Positions 18,602 to 27,304 of a stretch of 60,478 bases of DNA are shown here, piece after piece. Origin of the DNA: Rhodospirillales bacterium (GTDB lineage Bacteria; Pseudomonadota; Alphaproteobacteria; Acetobacterales; Acetobacteraceae); NCBI GenBank assembly GCA_025351925.1, contig JANXVC010000412.1, positions 1 through 60,478 of the forward strand, given 5' to 3'. The stretch's first letter is position 1. Each line of letters starts with the position of its first letter. The notes under the pieces were generated by a model. The model had not been told where the DNA came from and did not search any database. It was given only the letters and a program-made list of their open reading frames with translations. The translations under genes were made by a program, and so were the position numbers.

Positions 18602-19641
18602 GGGATCAGCACCGCACGGCCCTTGATCTTGCCGTGGTGCAGGTCCAGCAACGCGTCGTTCGCCTGTTCCAGCCGGTATTCGCGGGTCGCGAGGTTGACC
18701 CGGCCGCGGTCGGCTAATGCCATCAGCTCGACCAGCTCCGGGTAGGTGCCAACGAGGTTGCCGACGATGGTCTTCTCGGCGGTGATCATGTCGATGGTCG
18801 GCAGCTCGATCTTCCCGCCGTAGCCGACGATATAGTAGGTGCCGCCGTTGCGCGTCATCGCCAGGCCGCGCGCCACCGCATCGCCCTCGCCGACGAAGTC
18901 GATCACCGCTTCGGCGCCGTGCCCGCCGGTCAGCGCCGCGACCGCCTCGACCTCGTTGCCGTCCGCCTTCACCTTATGATGCGCGCCGCACTCCTCGGCG
19001 AGCTGCAGCGCCATGTCGGAGCGGTCGATGACGATGATCTCGGCGGCGCACAGCGCGGCGAGCACTTGGATGCCGACATGGCCCAGCCCGCCGGCGCCGA
19101 TCACCACGCAATACTGGCCCGGCAGCAGGTGCCGCGACGCCTTCTTCGCCGCGCGATACGCCGTCAGCCCAGCGTCGGTGTAGGGCGCCACGTCCTTCGG
19201 CGAGAGCGACTGCGGCAGCTTGATCAGCGCGCGCTCCCCGGTCAGCAGGTACTCCGCATAGCCGCCATCGGCGTTGATGCCGGGGAACTTGCTGTCGGTG
19301 GCGTGCATGTCGTCGCCGCGGCGGCAGGCGAGGCAGTGGCCGCTGGTGACGAGCGGGTGGCAGATCACCGCGTCGCCGATCTTGACGCCCTCGACGCCGG
19401 TGCCGATCGCCTCGACCCAGCCGGCGTTCTCGTGGCCCATGATGTAGGGCAGCGCCACGTCAACTTTGCTGCGCCAGATGCCCTCGACGATGTGCAGGTC
19501 GGTGCGGCAGACGCCGGCGCCGCCGATGCGCACGATCACGTCGGTAGGCGCGCTGATGCGAGGGTCCGACACGTCCTTGTAGTGGACGAAGCGTTCGGAT
19601 GTGAGTGCCTCGTCATAGGCCTCGAGCACTGCTGCTTTCAT
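18598..19641 (-). CDS. Zinc-type medium-chain alcohol dehydrogenase of the monooxygenase island
   Basis: The 347-residue MDR enzyme would oxidise the (secondary) alcohol made by the monooxygenase, for example 2-propanol to acetone. Catalytic-zinc residues are present (C45 in GVCRTD, H70-E71 in GHENAG, D in the TDAGLTAY helix) and the Rossmann motif is [11 protein letters not shown]. The structural-zinc lobe is unusual: of the four Cys expected around residues 100-114, only C103 and C106 remain (S100 and A114 replace the others). A homologous dehydrogenase belongs to propane/Mim clusters of actinobacteria. It opens a four-gene overlapping operon behind a sigma-54 promoter. Confidence 0.9.
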   Translation of the reverse strand: MKAAVLEAYDEALTSERFVHYKDVSDPRISAPTDVIVRIGGAGVCRTDLHIVEGIWRSKVDVALPYIMGHENAGWVEAIGTGVEGVKIGDAVICHPLVTSGHCLACRRGDDMHATDSKFPGINADGGYAEYLLTGERALIKLPQSLSPKDVAPYTDAGLTAYRAAKKASRHLLPGQYCVVIGAGGLGHVGIQVLAALCAAEIIVIDRSDMALQLAEECGAHHKVKADGNEVEAVAALTGGHGAEAVIDFVGEGDAVARGLAMTRNGGTYYIVGYGGKIELPTIDMITAEKTIVGNLVGTYPELVELMALADRGRVNLATREYRLEQANDALLDLHHGKIKGRAVLIP

Positions 19642-19698
19642 GCGTTCGTTCCCCCGGCCTCGTGCTGCCTTGTGATGCGGCGGCTACGCAGAGGATGT

Positions 19699-19714
19699 CG
19701 CAAGGCATGTGCCA
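19699..19714 (-). promoter_or_regulatory. Sigma-54 (-24/-12) promoter of the alcohol dehydrogenase operon
   Basis: Read on the minus strand from 19714 to 19699: TGGCACA, four bases, TTGCG. This is nearly the full consensus TGGCACG-N4-TTGCW, with the GG and GC ten bases apart. Transcription would start near 19688, about 47 bases before the dehydrogenase ATG, which has a GGGGGA ribosome site. Confidence 0.85.
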
Positions 19715-19789
19715 CGGTGGGAAATCCCGGCCCGCCTCGGTTTTCCGGCCTAAACGGCGCGCGGCCCTGTTGCGTTGCGGACCATCGGC

Positions 19790-19819
19790 GGAACAACGGA
19801 CCGTTCCATTTTAGAACAA
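19790..19819. promoter_or_regulatory. GGAAC/GTTCC inverted repeats upstream of the alcohol dehydrogenase promoter
   Basis: GGAAC-N8-GTTCC spans 19790-19807 and shares its right arm with a second repeat GTTC-N7-GAAC at 19803-19817. They lie about 76-105 bases upstream of the -24 element and also between this operon and the divergent activator gene. The half-site GGAACA differs by one base from the GGGACA half-sites of the monooxygenase operon. Confidence 0.55.
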
Positions 19820-19942
19820 TCGCAAGTTGTGACTTGGTTAAAGCTTTGCAGGCACGCCGCTTCGCCCTACGCTGCGTGGTCCGGACGGATCACCGCCCGC
19901 ACCAAAATAGGCCGTCAAACAACCGGCTCGCGGAGGACATCC

Positions 19943-21802
19943 ATGCAGGCTTCGGCCACAGACCGATTGATGCGAGCGCGTAGCGTTATGGAATGTAATC
20001 ACTTTGATGTCGGTGACCTGGTGTCGCCAGAGATTTCCGCAAGCTGGACGCGCTGCCTTGAGTTGGGCCTGGACCCGCAGCGCGCGCCGCCGCTGGAGGC
20101 GATCGACGAGGCGCAGCTGAAGGTCGCGCGCGAGCGGGTCGATCTGGTGCGGGCACTCGCTTTGGCCGAAATGCAGACGCTGTATCATCAGATCGCCGGC
20201 AGCAATTTCCTGATCGCCTTTGCAAGCCCGGACGGCGTGTTGCTGGACACCATCGCTGACCCCAGCTTCCGCAACGCTGCAAAAACCGCCAGCATCCGGC
20301 CGGGCACGCTATGGGCGGAGCAGCTGCGCGGCACCAACGCGCTCGGCACCGTGGCGCGCACCGGTCAGGCGCTGACGGTGCACGGCAGCGAGCACTTCTT
20401 CGCGCATTACGGCGCGCTGACCTGCACCGCCGCTCCGGTGATTGGGCCGGACGGGACGCTGGCCGGCGTGCTGGACGCATCCTCGCATTGCGGCTCGCGT
20501 CAGCAGCACACCCAGGCGCTGGTCGGCATGGCGGCGACGCAGATCGAGAACGGGCTGTTCCGCCAGCACCACCGCTGCAATCTGATCATGGCATTCCACA
20601 GCCGGCCCGAGTACCTGCATACGCTCAGCGCCGGGCTGCTGGCGCTCGACCCGGCCGGCACCGTGCTGGGCGTCAACCCGCAGGCGCGTTTCCTGCTGCA
20701 GGGCCTTCCCGCTTTGCCGCATCGCCATTTCGAGGATCTGTTCCGTACCCGCTTCACCGCGCTGATGGAGGGCGGGCAGGCCGGCTTCCAGCGTCTGGAG
20801 GACCGGGTCGGCAGCGTCTTCGTGGCGGACGTGGAAAACCTGCGCTCGCTGTCGGTCCGGCTGGGATCGACGCGCACTACAGCGTCAGCGGAGCCTAAGC
20901 GCGTCGAGGCTTCCCGCTTTGTGGCCGATGACCCCGCAGTGCGCACCGCCCTGCGCCAGGCCGAGGCAGGCGCGCTGCGACGCCTGCCCATCCTGGTTCG
21001 CGGCGAGACCGGCACCGGCAAGGAACAGGTCGCGCGCCACGCCCACCGCGTGAGCCGACGCCGCGGCGCGTTCGTGCCGGTGAACTGCGCGGCGCTGACC
21101 GGCAGCCTGATCGAGGCCGAGCTGTTCGGCCACGCCGACGGCGCATTCACCGGCGCCCGGCGCGGCGGCGCCCCCGGCCTGGTGTGCGAGGCCGATGGCG
21201 GCACGCTGTTCCTGGACGAGATCGGCGACATGCCGACCGGACTGCAGGCCGTGCTGCTCCGTCTGCTGGACGACTGGTCGGTGCGGCCGGTCGGCGGCGG
21301 ACGGCCGCGCCAGGTTGACGTGCTGCTGGTGGCGGCGACCAATGCCGGGATCGAGGCGACGGTCGAGGCCGGACGCTTCCGCGCCGACCTGTACTACCGG
21401 CTGAACACGGTTGCGGTGACGCTGCCGCCGCTGCGTGAACGCAGCGATCTGGGGGCCATCGCGCGGCACATCCTGGCCGACGTATCGCCGGGCAGCACGA
21501 TCGATCCGGACGCGCTGGACCACCTGGCAACCTGGCCGTGGCCCGGCAATATTCGCGAGCTGCGCAACGTGCTAACGCGGCTGACGATGGAACGGCCGGG
21601 GCTGCCGATCGAGCTTGCGACGGTCACCGCCGCGCTGTGTCCCAGGACGGCTGCCGCGAGTGAGAGCCAGGGCAGCCTGCGCGACAGCGTGCGAGGGCGG
21701 ATTCTTGCGGCGCATCGCGACACCGGCGGCAATCTAAGCGAGACGGCCCGACGGCTCGGCGTGTCGCGCAACACCGTGTATCGCGCGATCGCCGCCCGCT
21801 GA
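19943..21802 (+). CDS. Second sigma-54-dependent activator (AcoR type), divergent from the alcohol dehydrogenase operon
   Basis: The 619-residue enhancer-binding protein has a GAF-like N-terminal region with PGTLWAEQLRGTNALGTV and HFFAHYGALTCTAAP, a PAS-like segment (about 225-300), then an AAA+ domain with Walker A GETGTGKE (354-361), GAFTGA (400-405) and Walker B TLFLDEIGD (about 421-429). It ends in a Fis-type helix-turn-helix (LSETARRLGVSRNTVYRAI). The frame is open further upstream; the ATG at 19943 has GGAGGA 6-7 bases ahead and starts a normal-length N terminus. Divergent placement makes the dehydrogenase operon its most likely target; control of both operons is possible. Confidence 0.9.
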   Translation: MQASATDRLMRARSVMECNHFDVGDLVSPEISASWTRCLELGLDPQRAPPLEAIDEAQLKVARERVDLVRALALAEMQTLYHQIAGSNFLIAFASPDGVLLDTIADPSFRNAAKTASIRPGTLWAEQLRGTNALGTVARTGQALTVHGSEHFFAHYGALTCTAAPVIGPDGTLAGVLDASSHCGSRQQHTQALVGMAATQIENGLFRQHHRCNLIMAFHSRPEYLHTLSAGLLALDPAGTVLGVNPQARFLLQGLPALPHRHFEDLFRTRFTALMEGGQAGFQRLEDRVGSVFVADVENLRSLSVRLGSTRTTASAEPKRVEASRFVADDPAVRTALRQAEAGALRRLPILVRGETGTGKEQVARHAHRVSRRRGAFVPVNCAALTGSLIEAELFGHADGAFTGARRGGAPGLVCEADGGTLFLDEIGDMPTGLQAVLLRLLDDWSVRPVGGGRPRQVDVLLVAATNAGIEATVEAGRFRADLYYRLNTVAVTLPPLRERSDLGAIARHILADVSPGSTIDPDALDHLATWPWPGNIRELRNVLTRLTMERPGLPIELATVTAALCPRTAAASESQGSLRDSVRGRILAAHRDTGGNLSETARRLGVSRNTVYRAIAAR

Positions 21803-22972
21803 TTACCGCGCCAGCGCCCGCATCGACGCCGGCTGGCCCGGCAGCTTCAGCATGACCTCCGTCGCGGTCAGCTTGCCGCCCGCAATCCGGAATACCTGCA
21901 GGTTCTGGTCGTTGAAGTTGCTGATATAGACGTATTCGCTGTTTGGGCTGAACGCGACGCCCTCCGGCAGGCCGCCGACCGCCAAACGGTTCACCACCTG
22001 CAGTTCGCCCTGCTTCCCGACTGACAGCAGTACCGCCTCGCCGTTTTTAGTGTAGGCCCAGTCCTTGTACTTAAGGCTGGAGCCGAGCAGCAGCGGGATC
22101 ACCGCCCACTTGCCGTCAGGCGAGAACGCGAAGCCCTCCGGCCCCGCCCCGGCGGTCGTCAGCGACACGATATGCGGATGCGGGCCCGCGGTGTCGATCA
22201 CCGTCAGCGCATCGCCGTTGTTGCCTCCAGCGCCGGTCGCCGACGCGACGGCGTACCGGCCATCGGGCGTGATATCGATATTGTAGGGGTTGACCCCGGC
22301 CGGAATGTCGAGCGCCTTGTCGTAGGTCACCCGGTCGCCGTCGATCGTCAGCACCGCAACCTTATTGACCAGGTTCATGACGGCAAACGCCCGGTTGCCG
22401 TCCGGGGTGATCGCGACCCCAGCGACCGCATTGCCCATCGGCACCTCGGCGACGGCACGCACCGTCGTCCCTTCGATCGACACGACGGAAACGCTTTTGC
22501 CGGCGCGGTTGGCGATCAGCGCGAGGTCGCCCTTGCGCGAGATGGCGAGGCCGGACGGCTGCTTGCCGACTGTCACCGTGTCGATCAGCTTTGGCGGGGC
22601 CGCGTCGAGATCGATGACATACAGCTTGTCGTCCGGCGCTGCTTTCCAGGCCTCGCCGTCCTGCACGGAGTTGACCGAGTTGGCGACCAGGCCCAGCCGG
22701 CCGTTCGGCGTGATCTGCAGGTTGGTGGGCGGGCCAAGTAGGGAATTCACCAGCGCCAGGCTGGCCCGGATGCGCGGATGGGCTGGGTCGGAGATGTCCA
22801 TGACCAGCACAGCGTCGGCGCCGGGCTGGACGAACTTCTGGCCCTCCGGACCATAAACGATCTTGGAGTCGAGCCCAATCAACACGTCTGTCGCAGCCGC
22901 CTGTGCCGTGTGCCCGAGCGCCAGGAAAGCGCCCGCGATCCCCACTGCCAGCCCGATCCGCTTGGACGTCAT
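21803..22972 (-). CDS. Exported YVTN/YncE-like beta-propeller protein
   Basis: The 389-residue protein has a Sec signal peptide (MTSKRIGLAVGIAGAFLALGHTAQA) and propeller repeats such as LQITPNGRLGLVAN, LAISRKGDLALIAN, VAITPDGNRAFAVM, IDITPDGRYAVAS, FAFSPDGKWAVIP and VAFSPNSEYVYISN. It should be a periplasmic seven-bladed propeller; the family includes lactonase-like and surface-layer-type proteins with few assigned reactions. It converges on the activator gene with no bases between the stop codons. A GGGGAG site lies 7 bases before the ATG. Confidence 0.85.
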   Translation of the reverse strand: MTSKRIGLAVGIAGAFLALGHTAQAAATDVLIGLDSKIVYGPEGQKFVQPGADAVLVMDISDPAHPRIRASLALVNSLLGPPTNLQITPNGRLGLVANSVNSVQDGEAWKAAPDDKLYVIDLDAAPPKLIDTVTVGKQPSGLAISRKGDLALIANRAGKSVSVVSIEGTTVRAVAEVPMGNAVAGVAITPDGNRAFAVMNLVNKVAVLTIDGDRVTYDKALDIPAGVNPYNIDITPDGRYAVASATGAGGNNGDALTVIDTAGPHPHIVSLTTAGAGPEGFAFSPDGKWAVIPLLLGSSLKYKDWAYTKNGEAVLLSVGKQGELQVVNRLAVGGLPEGVAFSPNSEYVYISNFNDQNLQVFRIAGGKLTATEVMLKLPGQPASMRALAR

Positions 22973-23549
22973 TATTTGCTCCCCTGGTGCCCGGCCCGTT
23001 GTCCGGGCGTGTGTCTTGTTGAAGGCTAGCAGTGCAGAGCGGATTGCAACAGACGACTGTTTGACGATCGCGGAACGATTTCGACACGGCGGCGCTGCTG
23101 TTTATGCAAACGGCTTCATGCATCCAGCGGCCATCCCAAGCAGCGAACACCACTCGGCGGGGTCGGATTTGAGCTGTGAGGGTTCAGATTGCACCGAACG
23201 AGCTAAGTTCATCGATCTCTACTCACATCCACGTGATTTAGTGGCGCTGTATTCAATTGAATGGCCGTCACATGCGTATTTTGGATGGCTGCGCTGATGA
23301 AGGCGCTTGACTTGGCAAATCGAACGCTCTCACAGTTGAGTCAGAGCGGCTGACAGTCTCGCGACCACGCACCGGGCCATCAATGGCGCTGTCCCGGCGG
23401 TCCTACCAGTCCCGAACCCGGCCCACGCCGCTCAGGCTAATTTCCCAATGAACAGCAGGCGATCCTCAAACGGACCGGCCTGTGGTGAGCCGACGCACCC
23501 AGGTGGCGCGCCGTGTAATGGATTCACGCGAGGAGGGCGGGTTTAGCTG
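22973..23549. other. Intergenic region (577 bp) upstream of the tubulin-like operon, no gene supported
   Basis: The stretch is lower in GC than its neighbours. Its open frames have no ribosome site or recognisable product. It must hold the promoter for the leftward propeller gene and probably that of the rightward tubulin-like genes. A weak -24/-12-like element (TGGCAAA-N4-ACGCT) is at 23313-23328. AGGAGG at 23531-23536 is the likely ribosome site of the first tubulin-like gene. Confidence 0.4.
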
Positions 23550-25076
23550 ATGAGTGAGTCGATGGACGAGAAACTGAAGCGCCGCAAGCTGGACGCGCTC
23601 AAGCGGGGCATCCATCGCGTCAGCAGCACCGGGACGCTCGCGGTTTCGACGCATGTTGTTGGCATCGGCAAGGCCGGCGCTGGGGTCATTGCCGAGATCC
23701 TGCGTGGCTTGACGCCCGATGCGCCAAAGTTCTTCGGGCTTGCGATCGATATCGGCGATCAGGACCTCGCCGAACTGCGCGCGCTCGCCGCGGATCTCCC
23801 GCCAGACCGCGCCGATGTCACCATCATTGCGTTGGAGGTGCCCGAGCGCGAGGCTTTGCTGAGCGCCCTGCAGCATTATCCGGATTTCCTGACGCTCGAA
23901 TATCCGAATTTCTATTGGGCCGCAGGATATGAGCCCTGGCTGGCGCCGTCCGTCGAGTTGCCAAGGGCTGGCCAGCATTTCGGGCGTGCGGTCGCCAAAG
24001 CCATCTACGGACTGGCCTATTATGACGCGCCGCGCCGGTTGGAGCGCGTGCTGCGCGACTTTGCCGCTGGGGTCGAGGCGGCGACAGTGCAGTCAGTGGT
24101 GGCGATCGTGTTTGGCCTCGGCGGCGGGACCGGCAGCGGCATCGCGGTGGACCTCGCGCGTCATTTGTCGAACAAGCTGTTCGGCCGCCGCATCCTTGTG
24201 GCCGGCATCGGCATTGCGCCATGCACGGGCGACACGCCGGATCACGCCGGCGGGCATCTTTATCCGGTGCTGAACGAACTCGACTGCCTGAACGACGACG
24301 GCAAGAACCGCGGCGTGGTTGCGTCCTGCGGCGAGCTGTTCAGGAACCCATTCACCGCCGGGTTCATCGTGGTGCCACAGCAGCAGGTATGGGAGAGCAT
24401 CCAGAATCTTGCGGAGACGCAGCAACGGGGCAATCGGGAGATCGCTACGCTACTGTCATCGCGGGGCGGGACAAATTTTCTGGAGACGCTGCGCCTGCTG
24501 AACTGGGTCGCGGCACCTTCCACGCAGCACTCTGCGGCCCGGACGCCGTATGGACCCAAGTGGGTGCATATGTTTGGGTTTGCCGACGCCGATGGGTCGG
24601 CGATTCCGGTTGGGCCGGATCTAATCCGACAGCTAGGCCTGTTGCCGAGCTATCAGCCCGAGTTCGTCGAGGCGCGCGTGGCGTCCACGCCGAATACCGA
24701 CCCATGGGCGAGCCGCCTGCAGGAGGTCTTTGGGCCGGACGCTCCGCCACAAGTCGTGGATGGCGGCCGCGAGGGTTCTATCCAGTTCATCCTGCCATGC
24801 ATCAGCAAGACCGACCTGACCTTGTTCTATAAAGCGCGCGAGGCCTACGACGCCGAGGGCCAGGATAAACGTCTGCTCGATCACTCGTTGCTGCTGGAAC
24901 AAGGTGTATTGCTCAGCGAGCCATCGACCCGCCTTGAGGGGATGGCGGGGGCTGGGTTGCGGGGTAGCGGAAGCTGGGTAGCGATCCCGTTCGCCGACCT
25001 ACGCGGCGGCGAACCGGCACCGCGGCACGCTGCGGCATTCAAGCGTGAGTTGCATGGGCTGGGTCAGACGCTCTGA
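23550..25076 (+). CDS. Tubulin/FtsZ-superfamily GTPase, paralogue A
   Basis: The 508-residue protein has the layout of a tubulin-fold GTPase: an N-terminal nucleotide loop VVGIGKAGAG (about 36-45) and the tubulin signature G-box GLGGGTGSG (189-197), where GGGTGSG is the tubulin rather than the FtsZ form. With its neighbour at 25530 it shares LEYPxxYW, HFxRAVAKxIY, LARHLSN, FGRRI and LNxLDCxxDD (241-250) at matching positions. There is no signal peptide or membrane segment. Filament formation and role are unknown. The first Met has AGGAGG 13 bases away; a second Met four codons later (23562) is a possible start. Confidence 0.8.
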   Translation: MSESMDEKLKRRKLDALKRGIHRVSSTGTLAVSTHVVGIGKAGAGVIAEILRGLTPDAPKFFGLAIDIGDQDLAELRALAADLPPDRADVTIIALEVPEREALLSALQHYPDFLTLEYPNFYWAAGYEPWLAPSVELPRAGQHFGRAVAKAIYGLAYYDAPRRLERVLRDFAAGVEAATVQSVVAIVFGLGGGTGSGIAVDLARHLSNKLFGRRILVAGIGIAPCTGDTPDHAGGHLYPVLNELDCLNDDGKNRGVVASCGELFRNPFTAGFIVVPQQQVWESIQNLAETQQRGNREIATLLSSRGGTNFLETLRLLNWVAAPSTQHSAARTPYGPKWVHMFGFADADGSAIPVGPDLIRQLGLLPSYQPEFVEARVASTPNTDPWASRLQEVFGPDAPPQVVDGGREGSIQFILPCISKTDLTLFYKAREAYDAEGQDKRLLDHSLLLEQGVLLSEPSTRLEGMAGAGLRGSGSWVAIPFADLRGGEPAPRHAAAFKRELHGLGQTL

Positions 25077-25109
25077 AGCGTCACTCATAATGAATGAAGG
25101 AAACCTGTT

Positions 25110-25436
25110 ATGCCGCTTGACTGGTCGAAAGTCATGGATAAGTACGGATCAGGAGCACGGGTTCCGACCATAACAGGAGGTAAGTTTCTTCAGGTCTCCC
25201 ATGCGACCGAGCAGGCGATTCATATTGAGACACCAATATGGAGCGCTGCGCTGGAGCGAGACAATCTTGAGAAGGGAGTAAGGCTTATAGAAGAAGGTAC
25301 TATTTCTCCAGACCCAGGTCTTTTCGTCGAAGATTATATGCTTTATGTTTCAAACCAACGTGCCACGTCAGTCGCACATATCCTACGCGACCTAGGATTT
25401 TTAGATCAGAATGGGACGTTTTCTGTTAGATGTTAA
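25110..25436 (+). CDS. Small protein (108 aa) between the two tubulin-like genes, unknown function
   Basis: The 108-residue product starts MPLDWSKVMDKYGSG and has a good ribosome site (AAGGAA, 6 bases ahead). It looks soluble and mixed alpha/beta, with the ordered segment RATSVAHILRDLGFL near the end. I do not recognise a family. Its base composition is clearly more AT-rich than the flanking genes, suggesting separate origin or constraint, yet it is tightly placed between the paralogues (33 bases after the first, 93 before the second). A partner or regulator of the filament proteins is a reasonable guess only. Confidence 0.65.
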   Translation: MPLDWSKVMDKYGSGARVPTITGGKFLQVSHATEQAIHIETPIWSAALERDNLEKGVRLIEEGTISPDPGLFVEDYMLYVSNQRATSVAHILRDLGFLDQNGTFSVRC

Positions 25437-25529
25437 TGTCAAATCTGAATTAATCTTTGCCAGGCAGCTATTCAGACAATAGAACGTCACTGAAGCGCCA
25501 AACTGCAAATAATTACGGGAACCCATAAA

Positions 25530-27239
25530 ATGAGTGCATCGTTATATCATAGCGCAACCGGGACTCAGGCTCCGCATTGCATGCATGTCGTGGGCATCGG
25601 CCGCACTGGCGCCGCGTATGTCGAGGCGCTGCTGCGCACCGGCGAGATCGAGGACCATCTGGCAGACCCGCGGGCGACCTTCGCCTGCCTGGTGGTGGAT
25701 ATCGGCGATCAGGACATGGGGTTGGCGCAGGACTACGCAGCGTCCTTCGTCAAGCGCCTGGAGTCACGCGGCATTCCGTCCGATCGCTTCATGTTCCAGT
25801 CCATGGCGCTGCCAGTGCCGTCAAAAGACGATTTCTTTGAGGGAATGAACCGCACGCGTGAGTTCCTGAAGCTTGAATATCCCCGCTATTACTGGAACCC
25901 AAACTTCGAGTCCTACGTTCCGAAGAAGTTCAAGATGCCTGAGGCTGGCGAGCACTTCCCGCGCGCCGTCGCCAAGGGCATCTATGCCAACGCTTATTAT
26001 GCCGGCGACCGTCCGATGGATGTCGCGCTGCGCAAGTTTGTAGCCCACGTCGAGAAGGCCGGGCTGCCGTCGATGGTGACGGTCTGCTTCAGCCTCGCCG
26101 GCGGCACCGGCAGCGGCATGGTCATGGACCTCGCGCGGCATTTGTCCAACGTGAAGTTCGGACGGCGCATTCCGGTCATCGGCGTCGGCCAGCTGCCGCA
26201 TTCGGGTGACCCCGAAATCTACCGCGACAGCGCCGGCCTCTACACGACGCTGAACGACCTCGACTGCATGCTCGACGACGACAAGAACGCCGGTGTCACC
26301 GCAGTCTGGGGCGACCTGTATCGCAGCCCGTTCACCGGCGGCTTCTTCGTCGTGAACCCCGAGCACAGCTGGCAGCGCCTGACCGCCTACACCACCACGG
26401 GCGAGACCCGTATTCGTCAGCACGCCAAGGAGATGGTGACGAACCGCTTCGTCGCCGACAGCTTCATGCGGTTTGCCGTGGTCGATAACGGCCGCGACCT
26501 GTTCCGTGCCCTGCGCCCGTCAGGCCTGACCGGCGCGCCGCACGAGACCGTCAGCTCCAAGGCGCGGGCCTGGACTCTGTTCGACGTGGCGAAGCTGACC
26601 CATCCCGGCGTGCAGGTGCTGCCGGGCGAGGCGCCGTCGAAGTGGGACGACGTGATCTCGCAGTGGATCGACTTCACGCCACAGTACAGCGGCCTGAAGG
26701 ACGGCTTCAAGACCGACTACGCCGAGGTCACGATCTACGGCTCCCGCAACATGGGCCACGTCAACATGTCCAAGGCGTTCGAGGACATGGTGAAGAAGAA
26801 TTACCTGCTTGACGACGAGTCCAACCTGCAGATTGAGTTCCACGAGTTCTTCGACACGCTGACGGCCTATGCCAACGTCATCCTGCCCGGCCTCGCCAAG
26901 ACCGACCTCCTCGCGTTCTGGGCTGCGCAGGCCAACTACGACAAGCTGACCTGGGAAGACCGGCTGATCGAGCACGCCTGGCTCATCGACCTTGGCCCGA
27001 TGCTGTCCGAGCCGGCGATCCGGTTCCAGGGCATGGCCGGCGAGTGCTTCTGGGGCTGCGCCTGCTGGGTCGTCGTTTCGTATGACGAGCTGCGCGGCAC
27101 CGTGCTGCCGCCGCCGAACCGCAAGGTGATCGTCGAGGAGGGGATCGCGAAGATGGCAACCACCGTCGTCGCGACGCCGGGCGGCCTGGCGCCGAAGCGG
27201 GTCCGTACTGCGATGGCAGCGCCTGAGATGGCGTCGTAA
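25530..27239 (+). CDS. Tubulin/FtsZ-superfamily GTPase, paralogue B
   Basis: The 569-residue paralogue of the gene at 23550 has the nucleotide loop VVGIGRTGAA (20-29), VVDIGDQD in the second strand-loop, and the G-box LAGGTGSG (189-196), in which the first Gly of GGGTGSG is Ala. LNDLDCMLDDDKNAGV (241-256) sits at exactly the same residue number as in paralogue A. About 60 extra residues lie in the second half and C terminus, including a basic tail. Two unequal tubulin-fold subunits in one operon recall the BtubA/BtubB arrangement, though relationship and heteropolymerisation are unproven. Its GC content is normal for the window. Confidence 0.8.
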   Translation: MSASLYHSATGTQAPHCMHVVGIGRTGAAYVEALLRTGEIEDHLADPRATFACLVVDIGDQDMGLAQDYAASFVKRLESRGIPSDRFMFQSMALPVPSKDDFFEGMNRTREFLKLEYPRYYWNPNFESYVPKKFKMPEAGEHFPRAVAKGIYANAYYAGDRPMDVALRKFVAHVEKAGLPSMVTVCFSLAGGTGSGMVMDLARHLSNVKFGRRIPVIGVGQLPHSGDPEIYRDSAGLYTTLNDLDCMLDDDKNAGVTAVWGDLYRSPFTGGFFVVNPEHSWQRLTAYTTTGETRIRQHAKEMVTNRFVADSFMRFAVVDNGRDLFRALRPSGLTGAPHETVSSKARAWTLFDVAKLTHPGVQVLPGEAPSKWDDVISQWIDFTPQYSGLKDGFKTDYAEVTIYGSRNMGHVNMSKAFEDMVKKNYLLDDESNLQIEFHEFFDTLTAYANVILPGLAKTDLLAFWAAQANYDKLTWEDRLIEHAWLIDLGPMLSEPAIRFQGMAGECFWGCACWVVVSYDELRGTVLPPPNRKVIVEEGIAKMATTVVATPGGLAPKRVRTAMAAPEMAS

Positions 27240-27247
27240 GAACTAAC

Positions 27248-27273
27248 GGGCGGGAGTCTCGCGGCTCCCGCCC
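27248..27273 (+). terminator. Hairpin after the second tubulin-like gene
   Basis: Perfect 9-base arms GGGCGGGAG (27248-27256) and CTCCCGCCC (27265-27273) enclose an 8-base loop. The following AACTATTCTGCTTTC is only moderately T-rich, so this may attenuate rather than fully stop transcription into the CobW gene. Confidence 0.6.
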
Positions 27274-27304
27274 AACTATTCTGCTTTCAGAACGAGGCTT
27301 AGCA

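Noticed and set aside
23313-23328. TGGCAAA-N4-ACGCT as a sigma-54 promoter for the tubulin-like genes
   Set aside because: The GG-N10-GC spacing is right but the -12 half is poor, it is 220 bases from the start codon, and no repeat cluster lies upstream.
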